A stretch of 64,000 nucleotides of DNA from Labedaea rhizosphaerae (GTDB lineage: Bacteria > Actinomycetota > Actinomycetes > Mycobacteriales > Pseudonocardiaceae). Below, piece after piece: positions 15,935-24,862 of the stretch (the first letter of the stretch is position 1; the number at the start of each line of letters is the position of its first letter). The position numbers were made by a program, and so were the translations under genes. Location: positions 844,784 through 908,783 of the forward strand of contig NZ_SNXZ01000003.1 of the NCBI RefSeq assembly GCF_004362825.1. The letters are read 5' to 3'. Under the pieces are notes generated by a model that was not told the origin of the DNA, made no database searches, and saw only the letters and a list, made by a program, of their open reading frames with translations.

Positions 15935-17149
15935 GTGCGAGTCGCCCGCAGGAGGAGCACCAGCCGGCTGTTGGTGACGGTCGCGGCCGGTGCCGTGCTC
16001 GCGGGGCTGGTGGTCGGCTGGGCCGAACACGAGCAGCCGGACCGCACGGTCGAGGGATCGCCGCTGGCCGCCACGCCCTCGTCGCCGACGCAACCGACGA
16101 CGCAGCCGCCGCAGTCCGTGCCGCCGCCGGTCAGCACGACGTCGCGCGGCGACACGCCGTCGTGCGACACGGTCCTGGCGAAGCTGCCGGAACGCACGCG
16201 CCTCGGGCAGTTGCTGGTGACCGGCGTTCCCGGTGGCAGCGCGGAGAAAGCGACCGAGTTGGTGCGCGATGCCCAGGTGGGCGCGCTGTTCGTGCACGAC
16301 AACGCCATGGCCTTGTTGTCCCGCAACGCACTCGCGCCGGTGGTCAAGGCGGGGAAGGTCGCGCCGCTGATCGCCGTCGACGACGAAGGCGGTCGCGTGC
16401 AGACCATCGACCCGGTCGCGGGCGACCTGCCGAGCCCGCGGGCGATGGCCGCGAGCATGACGCCGCGACAGGTGACCGACGTCGCCGCCAAGCGTGGCCG
16501 GTACCTGCGGGCGGCCGGGGTGACCGTGGACTTCGCGCCCGACGCGGACGTGAGCGACGAGCCGGACGATGCCGTGATCGGCGACCGGTCGTTCAGCAAC
16601 GACCCGGCCAAGGCACGCAAGTACACGGTGGCGTTCGCCAAAGGCCTCGCCGCGTCCGGGGTGTTGCCGGTGCTCAAGCACTTCCCGGGGCACGGCCACG
16701 GTTCCGGCGACTCGCACAAGGGCACGGTGACCACGCCCCCGCTGGCCCAGCTCGAGCGCGACGACCTGGTGCCCTACCAGAACATCGGTGACTACGGCCC
16801 GGTCGCGGTCATGCTCGGGCACCTCGACGTGCCGGGCCTGACCAACGGCACGCCCGCGAGCCTGTCCCCCGCCGCGTACAAGCTGTTGCGCGAGAAGTAC
16901 GCCTTCGACGGGCTGGCCGTCACCGACGACCTCGGCGCCATGCGGGCCATCAGCGCGCAGTACGACCTGCCCGAAGCGGTGTTGACGGCGATCAAAGCGG
17001 GCGCTGACATGGCGTTGTGGTCCTCGGGTGAACGCGCGAGTGAGGTGCTCGACCGGCTGGTGCGGGCCCAGGATTCCGGTGAACTGGAGGCGAGTCGCGC
17101 ACAGGATGCCGAAGCACACGTATTGGCCGCCAAGGGCCTTTGCCACTAG
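15935..17149 (+). CDS. Glycoside hydrolase family 3 (beta-N-acetylglucosaminidase, NagZ-like), exported
   Basis: A 404-residue GH3 enzyme. Residues 12-30 form an uncleaved or cleavable signal/anchor, followed by a Pro/Thr/Ser linker (40-75) and the TIM barrel. Key motifs are KHFPGHGHGSGDSHKG (248-263; His261 of the His/Asp dyad typical of NagZ) and the nucleophile region VTDDLGAM (Asp331). There is no second GH3 C-terminal domain, as in single-domain NagZ forms. It should remove beta-linked N-acetylglucosamine from muropeptides or chitin pieces outside the membrane. It starts with GTG 5 bp after the methyltransferase stop. Confidence 0.9.
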   Translation: MRVARRRSTSRLLVTVAAGAVLAGLVVGWAEHEQPDRTVEGSPLAATPSSPTQPTTQPPQSVPPPVSTTSRGDTPSCDTVLAKLPERTRLGQLLVTGVPGGSAEKATELVRDAQVGALFVHDNAMALLSRNALAPVVKAGKVAPLIAVDDEGGRVQTIDPVAGDLPSPRAMAASMTPRQVTDVAAKRGRYLRAAGVTVDFAPDADVSDEPDDAVIGDRSFSNDPAKARKYTVAFAKGLAASGVLPVLKHFPGHGHGSGDSHKGTVTTPPLAQLERDDLVPYQNIGDYGPVAVMLGHLDVPGLTNGTPASLSPAAYKLLREKYAFDGLAVTDDLGAMRAISAQYDLPEAVLTAIKAGADMALWSSGERASEVLDRLVRAQDSGELEASRAQDAEAHVLAAKGLCH

Positions 17150-17212
17150 ATCTGGTTCGGCTCCAGGCCGCAGGGCCGTTCGTGTATAGCTGGTTTCGCA
17201 AGTTGCATCGAC

Positions 17213-18187
17213 GTGGTTAACTGCCCCGCCGTGGACCCCCGGATCGTGGAAGTGGCGCGCACCGTCGTGGTGGACCGCTGCTTCGACGACCTCGCCCTGG
17301 ACACGGGCATCGAGGTGGTGCGGGAAACCGCGTTGAACGCGGGCATCGCGCTGCTGCGGGAGACCCGCACCGACTACGACCTGCGCGCCCAGCGGGTGAC
17401 CGCCCTGGCCGACGCGGCGATCGGGCAGTCGCATGACATCGGCCGGCTCTACCACGCCGGCATGTCGCGAGAAGACGGCGCGGACGTCCACTTGTGGCTC
17501 GGCGCGACGATCGTGGCCGAGGCGTGGCAGATCCGCGGCATCGGCGGCACGGACGCCGACCGCCTGGGCCTGTTCCAGGACATCCTGCGCGATGCCCAGG
17601 AGCCGCTGCTCACCGCCGCCGACCTCGCCCCCGACGACCCGGTGCCGTGGGCGATCCTGCAGAACTACGCGATGGGCATGGGCCTGGACCGCGCGAACCT
17701 CGACTCGTTGTGGTCGCGCGTGGCCGACCGCTGCCCGACGTTGTTCTTCGGCAACGTGCGCCGCCTGCAGGCGTTGGCCGCCAAGTGGGGTGGCTCGCAC
17801 GAGGAGATGTTCGCCTTCGCCCGCGCCGCTTCGGTGTCGGCGCCGGCCGGTGATCCGTTGAGCGCGATGTTGCCGCTCGCCCACGCCGAATACCTTGCGG
17901 CGTCGGGGATTTCGGCGCGCCGGCACTTCAATGCAAACGTGGTCGACGAACTCGTGGCCGCCGAGAGCCGGTGGCGTGCGGCCGCCCGGCCGCGGCCGGA
18001 TTCGTTGTGGGCGCACAACATCTTCGGGTGGGCGATGCTGCGGGCCGGCGAGGACGTGCGCGCGGTGTGGCACCTGTCGCGGGTGAACCGGCGCCCGAGC
18101 TCGATCCCGTGGGCCTACGAGGACGACCCGGCCTTGGCCTTCGCCAGCGCCCTGGTCGCCCTGGGCATGACCGTCGCCCAACGCTGA
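17213..18187 (+). CDS. Hypothetical helical (TPR-like) protein
   Basis: A 324-residue protein of unknown function. It is almost all helical, with motifs such as DIGRLYHAG, WAILQNYAMGMG and RWRAAARPRPDSLWAHNIFGWAMLRAGED, which look like irregular TPR-type repeats. There is no signal peptide or membrane segment. GTG 17213 is used; GTG 17231 (MDPRIVEVAR) is an alternative. It is convergent with the SMP-30 gene, and the gap is filled by the 18,195-18,450 repeat cluster. Confidence 0.7.
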   Translation: MVNCPAVDPRIVEVARTVVVDRCFDDLALDTGIEVVRETALNAGIALLRETRTDYDLRAQRVTALADAAIGQSHDIGRLYHAGMSREDGADVHLWLGATIVAEAWQIRGIGGTDADRLGLFQDILRDAQEPLLTAADLAPDDPVPWAILQNYAMGMGLDRANLDSLWSRVADRCPTLFFGNVRRLQALAAKWGGSHEEMFAFARAASVSAPAGDPLSAMLPLAHAEYLAASGISARRHFNANVVDELVAAESRWRAAARPRPDSLWAHNIFGWAMLRAGEDVRAVWHLSRVNRRPSSIPWAYEDDPALAFASALVALGMTVAQR

Positions 18188-18194
18188 CCCCAGC

Positions 18195-18450
18195 GCGTGT
18201 CCCCCGCTCCCGCACGGTGTGTCCCACACTCCCGCACGGTGTGTCCCACACTCCCGCTGGGCGTGTCCCCCACTCCCGCTGGGCGTGTCCCCCACTCCCG
18301 CTGGGCGTGTCCCACATCCGCGTAGGGCGTGTCCCACATCGCCAACGTGGAACTCGCCGGGTCAGAACGTGGGACACACCAGGTCCGAACGGGGGACACG
18401 CCGGGTCCGAACGGGGGACACACCCAGCCCCAATGTGGGACACGCCCGGG
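18195..18450. repeat. Cluster of GTGTCCCAC direct and inverted repeats between convergent genes
   Basis: Seven direct copies of a roughly 22-bp unit (GCGTGTCCCCCACTCCCGCTGG and variants GTGTCCCACACTCCCGCACG) are followed by four copies in inverted orientation (GTCCGAACGGGGGACACGCC and variants). The two halves can pair to a very large cruciform or a set of alternative hairpins. The cluster fills the gap between the stops of the genes at 17213 and 18455. Confidence 0.8.
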
Positions 18451-18454
18451 TTTG

Positions 18455-19288
18455 TCAGGAATGGGTGGCGGCGGGAACGTCGACTTCCATGGTCAGGATC
18501 TCCCCGGTGCGCTCCGAGCCGGCCAACCGCTTCAGGTTGGCCATGCCGTCGGCGGCACGCCACTCGGCGGTCAAGACGAACAACGTCCGCCCCTCGGGTC
18601 CGCCGAGCGCCAGCGCGAACGGCGCCCGGTCGACACCGAGCGTCACGCGCTGCAGGACCTCCCCGCCATCGGCGACCCGGACGACCTCGTTCCCGCCCGT
18701 GGACACCCACACCGCACCCGAGGCGTCCAGGCAGATCCCGTCCGGTCCGAGCCCGTCGGCGAACACGCGCCGCCCGGACAGCGAACCGTCCGCGGCGATG
18801 TCGAACGCCGTGAGCCGCCCGGCGAACGACTCCGAGATGATCAACGTTCGGTTGTCCGGCGTGACGACCATGCCGTTCGGGAACTGGATGTCCCCCGCCA
18901 CCTGGCGCACCTCACCAGCCGGGGTCAGCAGCTTGATGTAGCCCGGCTTCGGTTCCTCACCGCCGCGGAAGTCGAAGTCGGCGCCGTTCAGGTAGACGTT
19001 GCCGCGCCCGTCGACCACGATCTCATTGGCCCGCTGCGAAGCGTGCACGACCGCGGACCCGTCCGGCCGCAGGGAACGCACCTTGTCCCCCGTAACCAGA
19101 AGCGTCCCGTCGGGCAGCCAGTCGATCGAGTAGCCCATCAGGAACTCGCTCGGGCTGGGCAACGTCTCCACGTCGCCATCCATGTCGACGGCCACGACCT
19201 GCTGTTCGACCCAGTTGCAGAACCACAGCCGGCCGTCGTGCCAGCGCGGCGACTCCGGGATGCCGAGGCCCTTCAGCAACACGTCCAT
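18455..19288 (-). CDS. SMP-30/gluconolactonase/LRE-family protein
   Basis: A 277-residue six-bladed propeller of the SMP-30 family. Marker motifs are GIPESPRWHDGRLWFCNW (blade 1 with the metal-binding Glu), FPNGMVVTPDNRTLIISES (Asn/Asp metal site) and GPDGICLDASGAVWVS. Family members hydrolyse sugar lactones or related esters with a divalent metal. ATG 19288 (MDVLLKG) has AAGGAGAACC upstream. It is a single gene, convergent with the helical protein; its substrate is unknown. Confidence 0.88.
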   Translation of the reverse strand: MDVLLKGLGIPESPRWHDGRLWFCNWVEQQVVAVDMDGDVETLPSPSEFLMGYSIDWLPDGTLLVTGDKVRSLRPDGSAVVHASQRANEIVVDGRGNVYLNGADFDFRGGEEPKPGYIKLLTPAGEVRQVAGDIQFPNGMVVTPDNRTLIISESFAGRLTAFDIAADGSLSGRRVFADGLGPDGICLDASGAVWVSTGGNEVVRVADGGEVLQRVTLGVDRAPFALALGGPEGRTLFVLTAEWRAADGMANLKRLAGSERTGEILTMEVDVPAATHS

Positions 19289-19343
19289 GAGGTTCTCCTT
19301 CGCGTAGGCGGTCACCACCTACACGAACGGGCCCCGCCGAAAT

Positions 19344-20021
19344 CTACGAGAGCCGGGCCCGTTGTTCGGGACTCAGGTGCGCGAGCAGGTCGGCGAACTG
19401 CTCGTCGAGCCCGTCGGCCGCGGCGACCAGCGCGGCGGCCTGCTCGTCGGTCAGCATCGCGGCGATCTCGTCCAGCCGGTCCTTGGCGTCGAGCACGAAC
19501 CAGACCTGCAGCATCGCCGCGCCGTCCAGCGCCGACATCGTCGCGCGCAGGGTCGCCGCCGGCAGGTGACCGACGAACTCGCCCATGGTCACCCAGTCCT
19601 CGCGCCGGGCCAGCTCCGCCGCCACCTCGACGATCTTGGCGGCCGGCACGCCGACCACGACGTCAGCGGTCCGCATCGGGTCCAGGTGCTGGGCCACGTC
19701 GGCGAGGAAGCTCGCGGGCAGCCGCCCGGCCAGCTCACCGGCCTTCTCCGGCGAGAGCGACTCCGTGGCGCGCGCGGCCAGCATCGGCGACAGCACCTTC
19801 TCCGCCACCTTCGCCGAGATCGCGGCCGGGATCGTCCGGGCGAGCAGGCCGACCCGGGCGAACGCCTCCCGGTCGGCGGCGAACAAGCGCTCGCCGACCT
19901 GCCCGCGCAACGCCCGCAAGTCCGCCGGCGCGGCAGCCTCCAGGCCGGACAGCCGGGCCGGCGGCACGCCCAGCAACCGCCCCAGCTTCATCAGTTCGGC
20001 GTGGGTTTCGGCCGCGGTCAT
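19344..20021 (-). CDS. Conserved helical protein (actinobacterial)
   Basis: A 225-residue soluble protein with alternating helices (LRALRGQVGERLFAADREAF, FLADVAQHLDPMRTADVVVG, VTMGEFVGHLPAATLRATMS). It resembles the helical bundle repeats of MgtE-N-like proteins, but no enzyme motif is visible. Its ATG overlaps the stop of the 70-residue upstream gene by four bases (ATGA), so the two are translationally coupled. Function unknown. Confidence 0.7.
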   Translation of the reverse strand: MTAAETHAELMKLGRLLGVPPARLSGLEAAAPADLRALRGQVGERLFAADREAFARVGLLARTIPAAISAKVAEKVLSPMLAARATESLSPEKAGELAGRLPASFLADVAQHLDPMRTADVVVGVPAAKIVEVAAELARREDWVTMGEFVGHLPAATLRATMSALDGAAMLQVWFVLDAKDRLDEIAAMLTDEQAAALVAAADGLDEQFADLLAHLSPEQRARLS

Positions 20022-20230
20022 CCCACGAGCACCTTGCGCACGATGCCGCGCACCGGGAATGGCACGTGCTTGAGCGTGGCCTCGAACGCCTCGCCCAACT
20101 GCTGGGCCTGGTTGCGCCGGGCCTCACGCACCAGCCCCGCCAGGTCGGCGAGGGTGTCCTCGGGCAGCGCGGCGATGCCCGCCGGGGGCTCGGCGCGCAG
20201 GGCGTCCCGCAACTGGTCCAGACCGTCCAT
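20018..20230 (-). CDS. Small conserved protein, coupled to the downstream helical protein
   Basis: A 70-residue protein (MDGLDQLRDALRAEPPAGIA start) with no recognised domain; helical, ending in a basic hydrophobic stretch (PVRGIVRKVLVG). It overlaps the next gene by ATGA. Transcription starts after the GH92 terminator hairpin. Confidence 0.65.
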   Translation of the reverse strand: MDGLDQLRDALRAEPPAGIAALPEDTLADLAGLVREARRNQAQQLGEAFEATLKHVPFPVRGIVRKVLVG

Positions 20231-20244
20231 GCGGCCACCCTAAG

Positions 20245-20284
20245 CCACGACCCGCCGCTCCTGGTGGGGAACGGCGGGTCGTGG
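20245..20284 (-). terminator. Terminator of the GH92 gene
   Basis: A perfect 13-bp stem (CCACGACCCGCCG / CGGCGGGTCGTGG) with a 14-nt loop, 10 bp past the GH92 stop codon and before the next gene on the same strand. Confidence 0.75.
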
Positions 20285-20293
20285 CGGGACGGG

Positions 20294-23200
20294 TCAACCA
20301 GCGGTGATGGTGAACACGTGCAGCGTTCCGCCGTCCACACTGGACGGCAGGGTCACGCTGGCGACCTGCTTGGCCGGGTCGAGCGCGATCGGCTCGGTGG
20401 CGAACAGGTACGTGGTGATCTGCTGCGACGTACCGCTGACCGCGTTGCGGTACGGCAGTTGCGCCGCCACCCGGTTGTTGAACGCCACCGGCTCGGAGCC
20501 GGCGCCCAGCGTCCAGTCCGAGAAGCCGACGTCCGCGGTCTGCGTGCTGCCGTCGGTGTAGGTGATCGTCATCGTGCCGTGGGTGTCACCGTTGGCCGCC
20601 GACCCGAGCATGGCCAGCTTGGTCGCACCCTGCGGCGCCGCCAGCTTCACCGTCTGCCCCGATGCGATCGCGTTGTCCGGCTCGCCCGGCGGCACCGACG
20701 GCCAGACGTGGTTCAGCCCGTCCACTGTGACCGTCGCCCCCGGGGTGACGCCCTTGCTCGCCAGCGCGTCGGCCGAGAAGCTCCAGCCCACCTGGTCGAA
20801 GTTGGCGATGGCCTGGTCGGAGTCCGGCGAGATGCCCGCGTTGTTGTACGCGGCCCGCAGGCTTCCCGGTTCGGCGACGAGCACCTGCAACGCACCCGCG
20901 CTCAACGCCGTGCCACCTGGCCCGGTGTACGAGATCGGGATGCGGTACGTGCCCTCCGCGGTCCCGGCCGACACCGACACGGTCACCGGCACGGTTGCCT
21001 TGCCACCGGCGGGAACGACGACGTCGCCGCTGGCCGGGGCCACGGTGAACCCGCTCGGCGGGCTGGCGGTGAACGACACCGTCGCGCCCTTGCCCGAGTA
21101 GTCCTGCGCGCCGATGTTCGCCGTGGCGCTGCCGCCGGCCGGGATGACCAGCCGGCCCGGGTCGACGTAGCCGCGCTGGCCGACCTCACCGTCGCGGAAG
21201 GACGGCGGGGCGTCCTCGGGCTTGCTGCCCCAGCTCGGGTCCGGAGTGGACGAGAGCTGGAAGTCGACGGTGCCGCCGGTGTTCACGAACGACTCCGGCA
21301 GGTAGGTCGACGTCGTGGTCTGGCCGTTGACCTTGAGCCCGGTGACGTACGGCGAGTTCGTGTCCGCCCCCGCCCCGGTGATCGTGATCTTCGCCCCGGT
21401 CGGCCGGGTGATCACGACTTGGGAGAACAGCGGGCTGTTCAGCACCAGCTCGGCGCGGCCGGGGATCATCGGGTACATCCCCATCGCGGCCCACACGTAC
21501 CACGACGACATCTGGCCGAGGTCGTCGTTGCCGACCAGGCCGCTCTCGGTCGGGTTGTAGAGCTCCTGCTCCACCCGCCGGGTCAGCGACTGCGCCTTGT
21601 ACGGTGCGCCGGTGTAGTCGTAGAGCCACGGCGTCTGCATCGTCGGTTCGTTGCCCAGGAAGGCGTACGGCTCGTCGGTGCCCGCGTTGAGCTGGGTGAA
21701 GAAGTCGTCCAGCCGCGGGTTGACCGCGTCCTTGCCGCCCATCGCCGTGACCAGGCCCTCGACGTCGTAGGGCACCATCCACGTGTACTGGGCGCCGTTG
21801 CCCTCCACCCAGCCGTCCATGCTGGCCGGGTTGAACGGCGAGGTGAACGAGCCGTCGCTGTTGCGCGGCCGGAGGTAGGCCGTGCTCGGGTCGAACAGGT
21901 TCTGCCAGTTCTGCGCCCGCTTCATGAACGTCTGACCGGCCGCGGGGTCACCGGTGCGGTTGGCCAGCTGCGCGATGGCGAAGTCGGCCGAGGTGTACTC
22001 GAGCGTGGTCGCGCCCGCACCCCAGACGCCGTCCGCGCCCATCGGCACGTATCCGTCCTTCATGTACTCGACAAGACCCGGTCGTTCCTCGTAGCCCTGG
22101 GTCGGTTGCGTGGCACCACGTTCCATCAGCAGCAAGGCCTTCTTGGCGTCGAAGTCCTTGGCCCCGAAGGCATAGGCGTTGGCGACGATGATGTGGTACG
22201 GGTCGCCGTTCATGACGCCGGTGTAGCCGTTCGCCACCGTCCAGCGGTCCCAGGACCCGCCCTGCTCGGCGAAGTTCACCATCGACGTGGCGATGTCCGC
22301 GCCCGCGGCCGGGTCCAGCAGGTCGAGCAACTGCGACTGCGAGCGGTAGACGTCCCAGCCGGAGAAGTTCGTGTAGATGTTGTGGCCCTTGGCCGCGGTG
22401 TGGATCCGGCCGTCGAAGCCGGGGTAGCGACCGTCCACGTCGGAGAACACGTTCGGCTGCACGAGCGAGTGGTAGATCGCCGTGTAGAACGTCGTGCGCT
22501 CGGCGTCGGTGCCACCAGTGACCGCGATCTTGTTCAGCTGCGCGTTCCACGCGCCGCGCGCGGCCGCCGCGATGGTGTCGAACGACTTGGTGCCGCTTTC
22601 CTTGGCCAGGTTGGCCTTCGCACCGTCCAGCGACACGAACGAGACGCCGACCCGCATGGTCACGTCGGGCTTGGCGAACGTGACGTAGCCGCCGCTGCCC
22701 GGACCCGACACCGTGGTGTCCGCCGGTGTGGCGGCGGCGCGCGCCTGCGCCTTGGGCTTGCGCTGGCTCTGCGCCTGCAACGTCTTCGGTGCGTCCACAA
22801 CGGACAGGTCGGCCTTCGGGTTCGCGCCGCCGCGGACCTCGTTGCGCCCGGGCGTGACCGCGCCGTTCTTCCAGGTGCCGATGGCGGCGAAGTCCTGGGA
22901 GAACGTGGCGTGGAAGTAGACCCGGTAGGTGTGGTCGGCCCCGCAGAAGCGGCCGCTGGTCACCCAGCCGTCGATGGAGTTCCTGCCGATGACGGTCTCG
23001 GCGTCGTCCGCGCCCGCGATCGACCCGGACGTGTTGACCAGCATCGTCGCGGTCTTGCCCGCGGGGAAGGAGAACTTGCCGATGCCGCTGCGTTGGGTGA
23101 CCGAGAGGTCGGCGCCGGCGCCGGAGTCCAGGCGCACCGCGTAGTGCCCGGCGGTGACGGTCTCGTTCGCGTGGGAGAATTTCGAGACGTAGCGGTTCGG

Positions 23201-23599
23201 GTCGGTCGCCGGCGAGGTCGTGACGTCACCGGGGAACGGCATGAACGGCACGTCTTGGTAGGTCGAGCAGCCCGCGCCGGACAGGTGGGTGAGGCTGAAC
23301 CCCTTGATCCGGTTGTCGTCGTAGAAGTAGCCGCCGTGCTGCAGCGTGACCGTGTCCGGGCTCCACTGCACCATGCCGAACGGCACGTCGGCGCCGGGGA
23401 AGGTGTTGCCCGCGCCGCCGCCGGTGCCCTGGTCCGGGCCGCCCGGCTTGGTGCCGACGTAGGGGTTCACCCACTTCGCCAGGTCGGTGTCGGCCTTCGC
23501 GGCCGGTGCGGCGAACGCGAGCTGTCCCGGGACCAGCGCGGCGAGCACCGCGAGCCCGAGCGCGGCCGCGCCCGCCTTCCGCAAGCTTCTGATGGTCAT
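20294..23599 (-). CDS. Secreted GH92 alpha-mannosidase with C-terminal NEW3 and carbohydrate-binding-type domains
   Basis: About 1,101 residues. A signal peptide (MTIRSLRKAGAAALGLAVLA start, cleavage after AFA-A) is followed by the GH92 N-terminal beta domain (WVNPYVGTKPGG, GNTFPGADVPFGMVQWSP, LTHLSGAGC) and the helical barrel (FDGRIHTAAKGHNIYTNFSG, SGWDVYRSQSQLLDLL, GNDDLGQMSSWYVWAAMGMY, with the family's acidic catalytic region). After about residue 760 come a NEW3-type beta domain (GYVDPGRLVIPAGGSATANI) and a final jelly-roll domain (NNAGISPDSDQAIANFD) of the kind fused to GH92 and GH95 enzymes. Known members are calcium-dependent exo-alpha-mannosidases. ATG 23599 has GGAGG nearby; a longer frame to 23689 reads through the operator. 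A LacI-type operator lies 26 bp upstream, and the divergent LacI gene and ABC importer complete a mannoside-use locus. Confidence 0.92.
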   Translation of the reverse strand: MTIRSLRKAGAAALGLAVLAALVPGQLAFAAPAAKADTDLAKWVNPYVGTKPGGPDQGTGGGAGNTFPGADVPFGMVQWSPDTVTLQHGGYFYDDNRIKGFSLTHLSGAGCSTYQDVPFMPFPGDVTTSPATDPNRYVSKFSHANETVTAGHYAVRLDSGAGADLSVTQRSGIGKFSFPAGKTATMLVNTSGSIAGADDAETVIGRNSIDGWVTSGRFCGADHTYRVYFHATFSQDFAAIGTWKNGAVTPGRNEVRGGANPKADLSVVDAPKTLQAQSQRKPKAQARAAATPADTTVSGPGSGGYVTFAKPDVTMRVGVSFVSLDGAKANLAKESGTKSFDTIAAAARGAWNAQLNKIAVTGGTDAERTTFYTAIYHSLVQPNVFSDVDGRYPGFDGRIHTAAKGHNIYTNFSGWDVYRSQSQLLDLLDPAAGADIATSMVNFAEQGGSWDRWTVANGYTGVMNGDPYHIIVANAYAFGAKDFDAKKALLLMERGATQPTQGYEERPGLVEYMKDGYVPMGADGVWGAGATTLEYTSADFAIAQLANRTGDPAAGQTFMKRAQNWQNLFDPSTAYLRPRNSDGSFTSPFNPASMDGWVEGNGAQYTWMVPYDVEGLVTAMGGKDAVNPRLDDFFTQLNAGTDEPYAFLGNEPTMQTPWLYDYTGAPYKAQSLTRRVEQELYNPTESGLVGNDDLGQMSSWYVWAAMGMYPMIPGRAELVLNSPLFSQVVITRPTGAKITITGAGADTNSPYVTGLKVNGQTTTSTYLPESFVNTGGTVDFQLSSTPDPSWGSKPEDAPPSFRDGEVGQRGYVDPGRLVIPAGGSATANIGAQDYSGKGATVSFTASPPSGFTVAPASGDVVVPAGGKATVPVTVSVSAGTAEGTYRIPISYTGPGGTALSAGALQVLVAEPGSLRAAYNNAGISPDSDQAIANFDQVGWSFSADALASKGVTPGATVTVDGLNHVWPSVPPGEPDNAIASGQTVKLAAPQGATKLAMLGSAANGDTHGTMTITYTDGSTQTADVGFSDWTLGAGSEPVAFNNRVAAQLPYRNAVSGTSQQITTYLFATEPIALDPAKQVASVTLPSSVDGGTLHVFTITAG

Positions 23600-23624
23600 C
23601 CCGCATCGCCTCCAGTGCGGCATT

Positions 23625-23636
23625 GACAACCTTGTC
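23625..23636. promoter_or_regulatory. LacI-type operator in front of the GH92 gene
   Basis: GACAA-CC-TTGTC within TTGACAACCTTGTCGG is a perfect palindrome matching the TGACAAnnTTGTCA form seen for many actinomycete LacI regulators. A half-site TTGACAAA recurs at 23762 before the LacI gene. Confidence 0.6.
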
Positions 23637-23801
23637 GGCAGGGATTCACCGCATCGGACACACTGCTGAGACTTGGTCACCGAAGTCAAGCTTCCGCCCG
23701 TTTAGCCCGCCGAATCGAACCCGAAGGCACCAACATCGACAAGGGACCACCGATCGGACCGTTGACAAACCGAGCGCTGCCGTTGTGCAATCCGCCGCAC
23801 G

Positions 23802-24845
23802 ATGACAACGATGTCCAGCACCAGCGACGGGCCTCGGCCGCCCACACGCCGCGCGACGATGAGCGATGTCGCGCGGCTGGCCGGGGTCAGCATCAAGACC
23901 GTGTCGCGGGTGGTGAACAACGAGCCCAGCGTGCACACGGAGACCGCCGCGAAGGTGCTCGCCGCGATCGAGCGGCTGGGCTTCCGGCGCAACCTCGGCG
24001 CCCGCAACCTGCGCCGCGGCTCGTCCAGCGGGATCATCGGCCTCGTCCTCGAGGACGTGGCGAACCCCTTCTACTCCGGGCTCACCCGGGCCGTGGAGGA
24101 GATCGCGCGCGCCACCGGGCGGCACGTGCTGACCGGCTCGTCGGACGAGGACCAGGACCGCGAGCGCGAGCTGACCCTGGAGTTCTGCGCCCGCCGGGTC
24201 GATGGGCTGATCATGATCCCGGCCGGGGAGCGGCACGGCTACCTGGTGCCGGAGATGCAGGCGGGCACGCCGGTCGTGTTCGTGGACCGGCCGGCGGGTG
24301 ACATCGTGGCCGACACCGTGCTGGTGGACAACATCGGCGGCGCGGCCGCCGCGGTCACCCACCTCGCGGCCCACGGCCACCGCAAGATCGGCTTCCTCGG
24401 CGACGCCGAGGAGATCTTCACCGCACGCGAGCGGTTGCGTGGTTTCCGCGAGGGCTGCGGGAACGCGGGCATCCCGTTCGACCCGCGGCTGGTCGCGATG
24501 GGCCCGCACACCCAGGAGGGCATCACCGCGATCGTGCGCGAGTTCGTCCTCGGACCGACCGGGGCGACCGCGCTGGTCAGCGGCAACAACCGGATCACGG
24601 TGAACGTGGTGCGCGCGATCGCCGGCCTGCCACGCCGTCCAGCCCTCGTCGGCTTCGACGACTTCGAACTCGCCGACCTGCTCGACCCGCCGGTCACCGT
24701 GGTCGCGCACGACGCGGACGCGTTGGGCAGCGCGGCCGCGAACCTGCTGATGGCCCGCCTCGACGGCGACACTTCGGCGCCCAAGCGGCAAACCCTGCCC
24801 GTGCGGTTGGTCCCGCGCGGCTCCGGGGAGACCCCGCCACCCTGA
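23802..24845 (+). CDS. LacI-family transcriptional regulator
   Basis: A 347-residue regulator. The HTH with hinge is at about 19-75 (MSDVARLAGVSIKTVSRVVN, then VLAAIERLGFRRN), followed by a periplasmic-binding-like domain (GIIGLVLEDVANPFYSGL, DGLIMIPAG, HRKIGFLGD, ALVGFDDFELADLL). ATG 23802 is used. It starts the operon containing the ABC importer (17 bp to the ATPase gene) and is divergent from the GH92 gene, whose promoter carries a LacI operator. It most likely represses both and is released by a sugar. Confidence 0.92.
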   Translation: MTTMSSTSDGPRPPTRRATMSDVARLAGVSIKTVSRVVNNEPSVHTETAAKVLAAIERLGFRRNLGARNLRRGSSSGIIGLVLEDVANPFYSGLTRAVEEIARATGRHVLTGSSDEDQDRERELTLEFCARRVDGLIMIPAGERHGYLVPEMQAGTPVVFVDRPAGDIVADTVLVDNIGGAAAAVTHLAAHGHRKIGFLGDAEEIFTARERLRGFREGCGNAGIPFDPRLVAMGPHTQEGITAIVREFVLGPTGATALVSGNNRITVNVVRAIAGLPRRPALVGFDDFELADLLDPPVTVVAHDADALGSAAANLLMARLDGDTSAPKRQTLPVRLVPRGSGETPPP

Positions 24846-24862
24846 ACCACGACAGGAGGCCA

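Noticed and set aside
15851-18337. An 828-codon minus-strand frame
   Set aside because: Antisense to the methyltransferase end, the GH3 gene and the helical protein gene; no domain.
18329-23626. A 1,765-codon plus-strand frame
   Set aside because: Antisense shadow of the SMP-30, helical and GH92 genes; composition is Arg/Gly/Val-rich junk typical of high-GC reverse frames.
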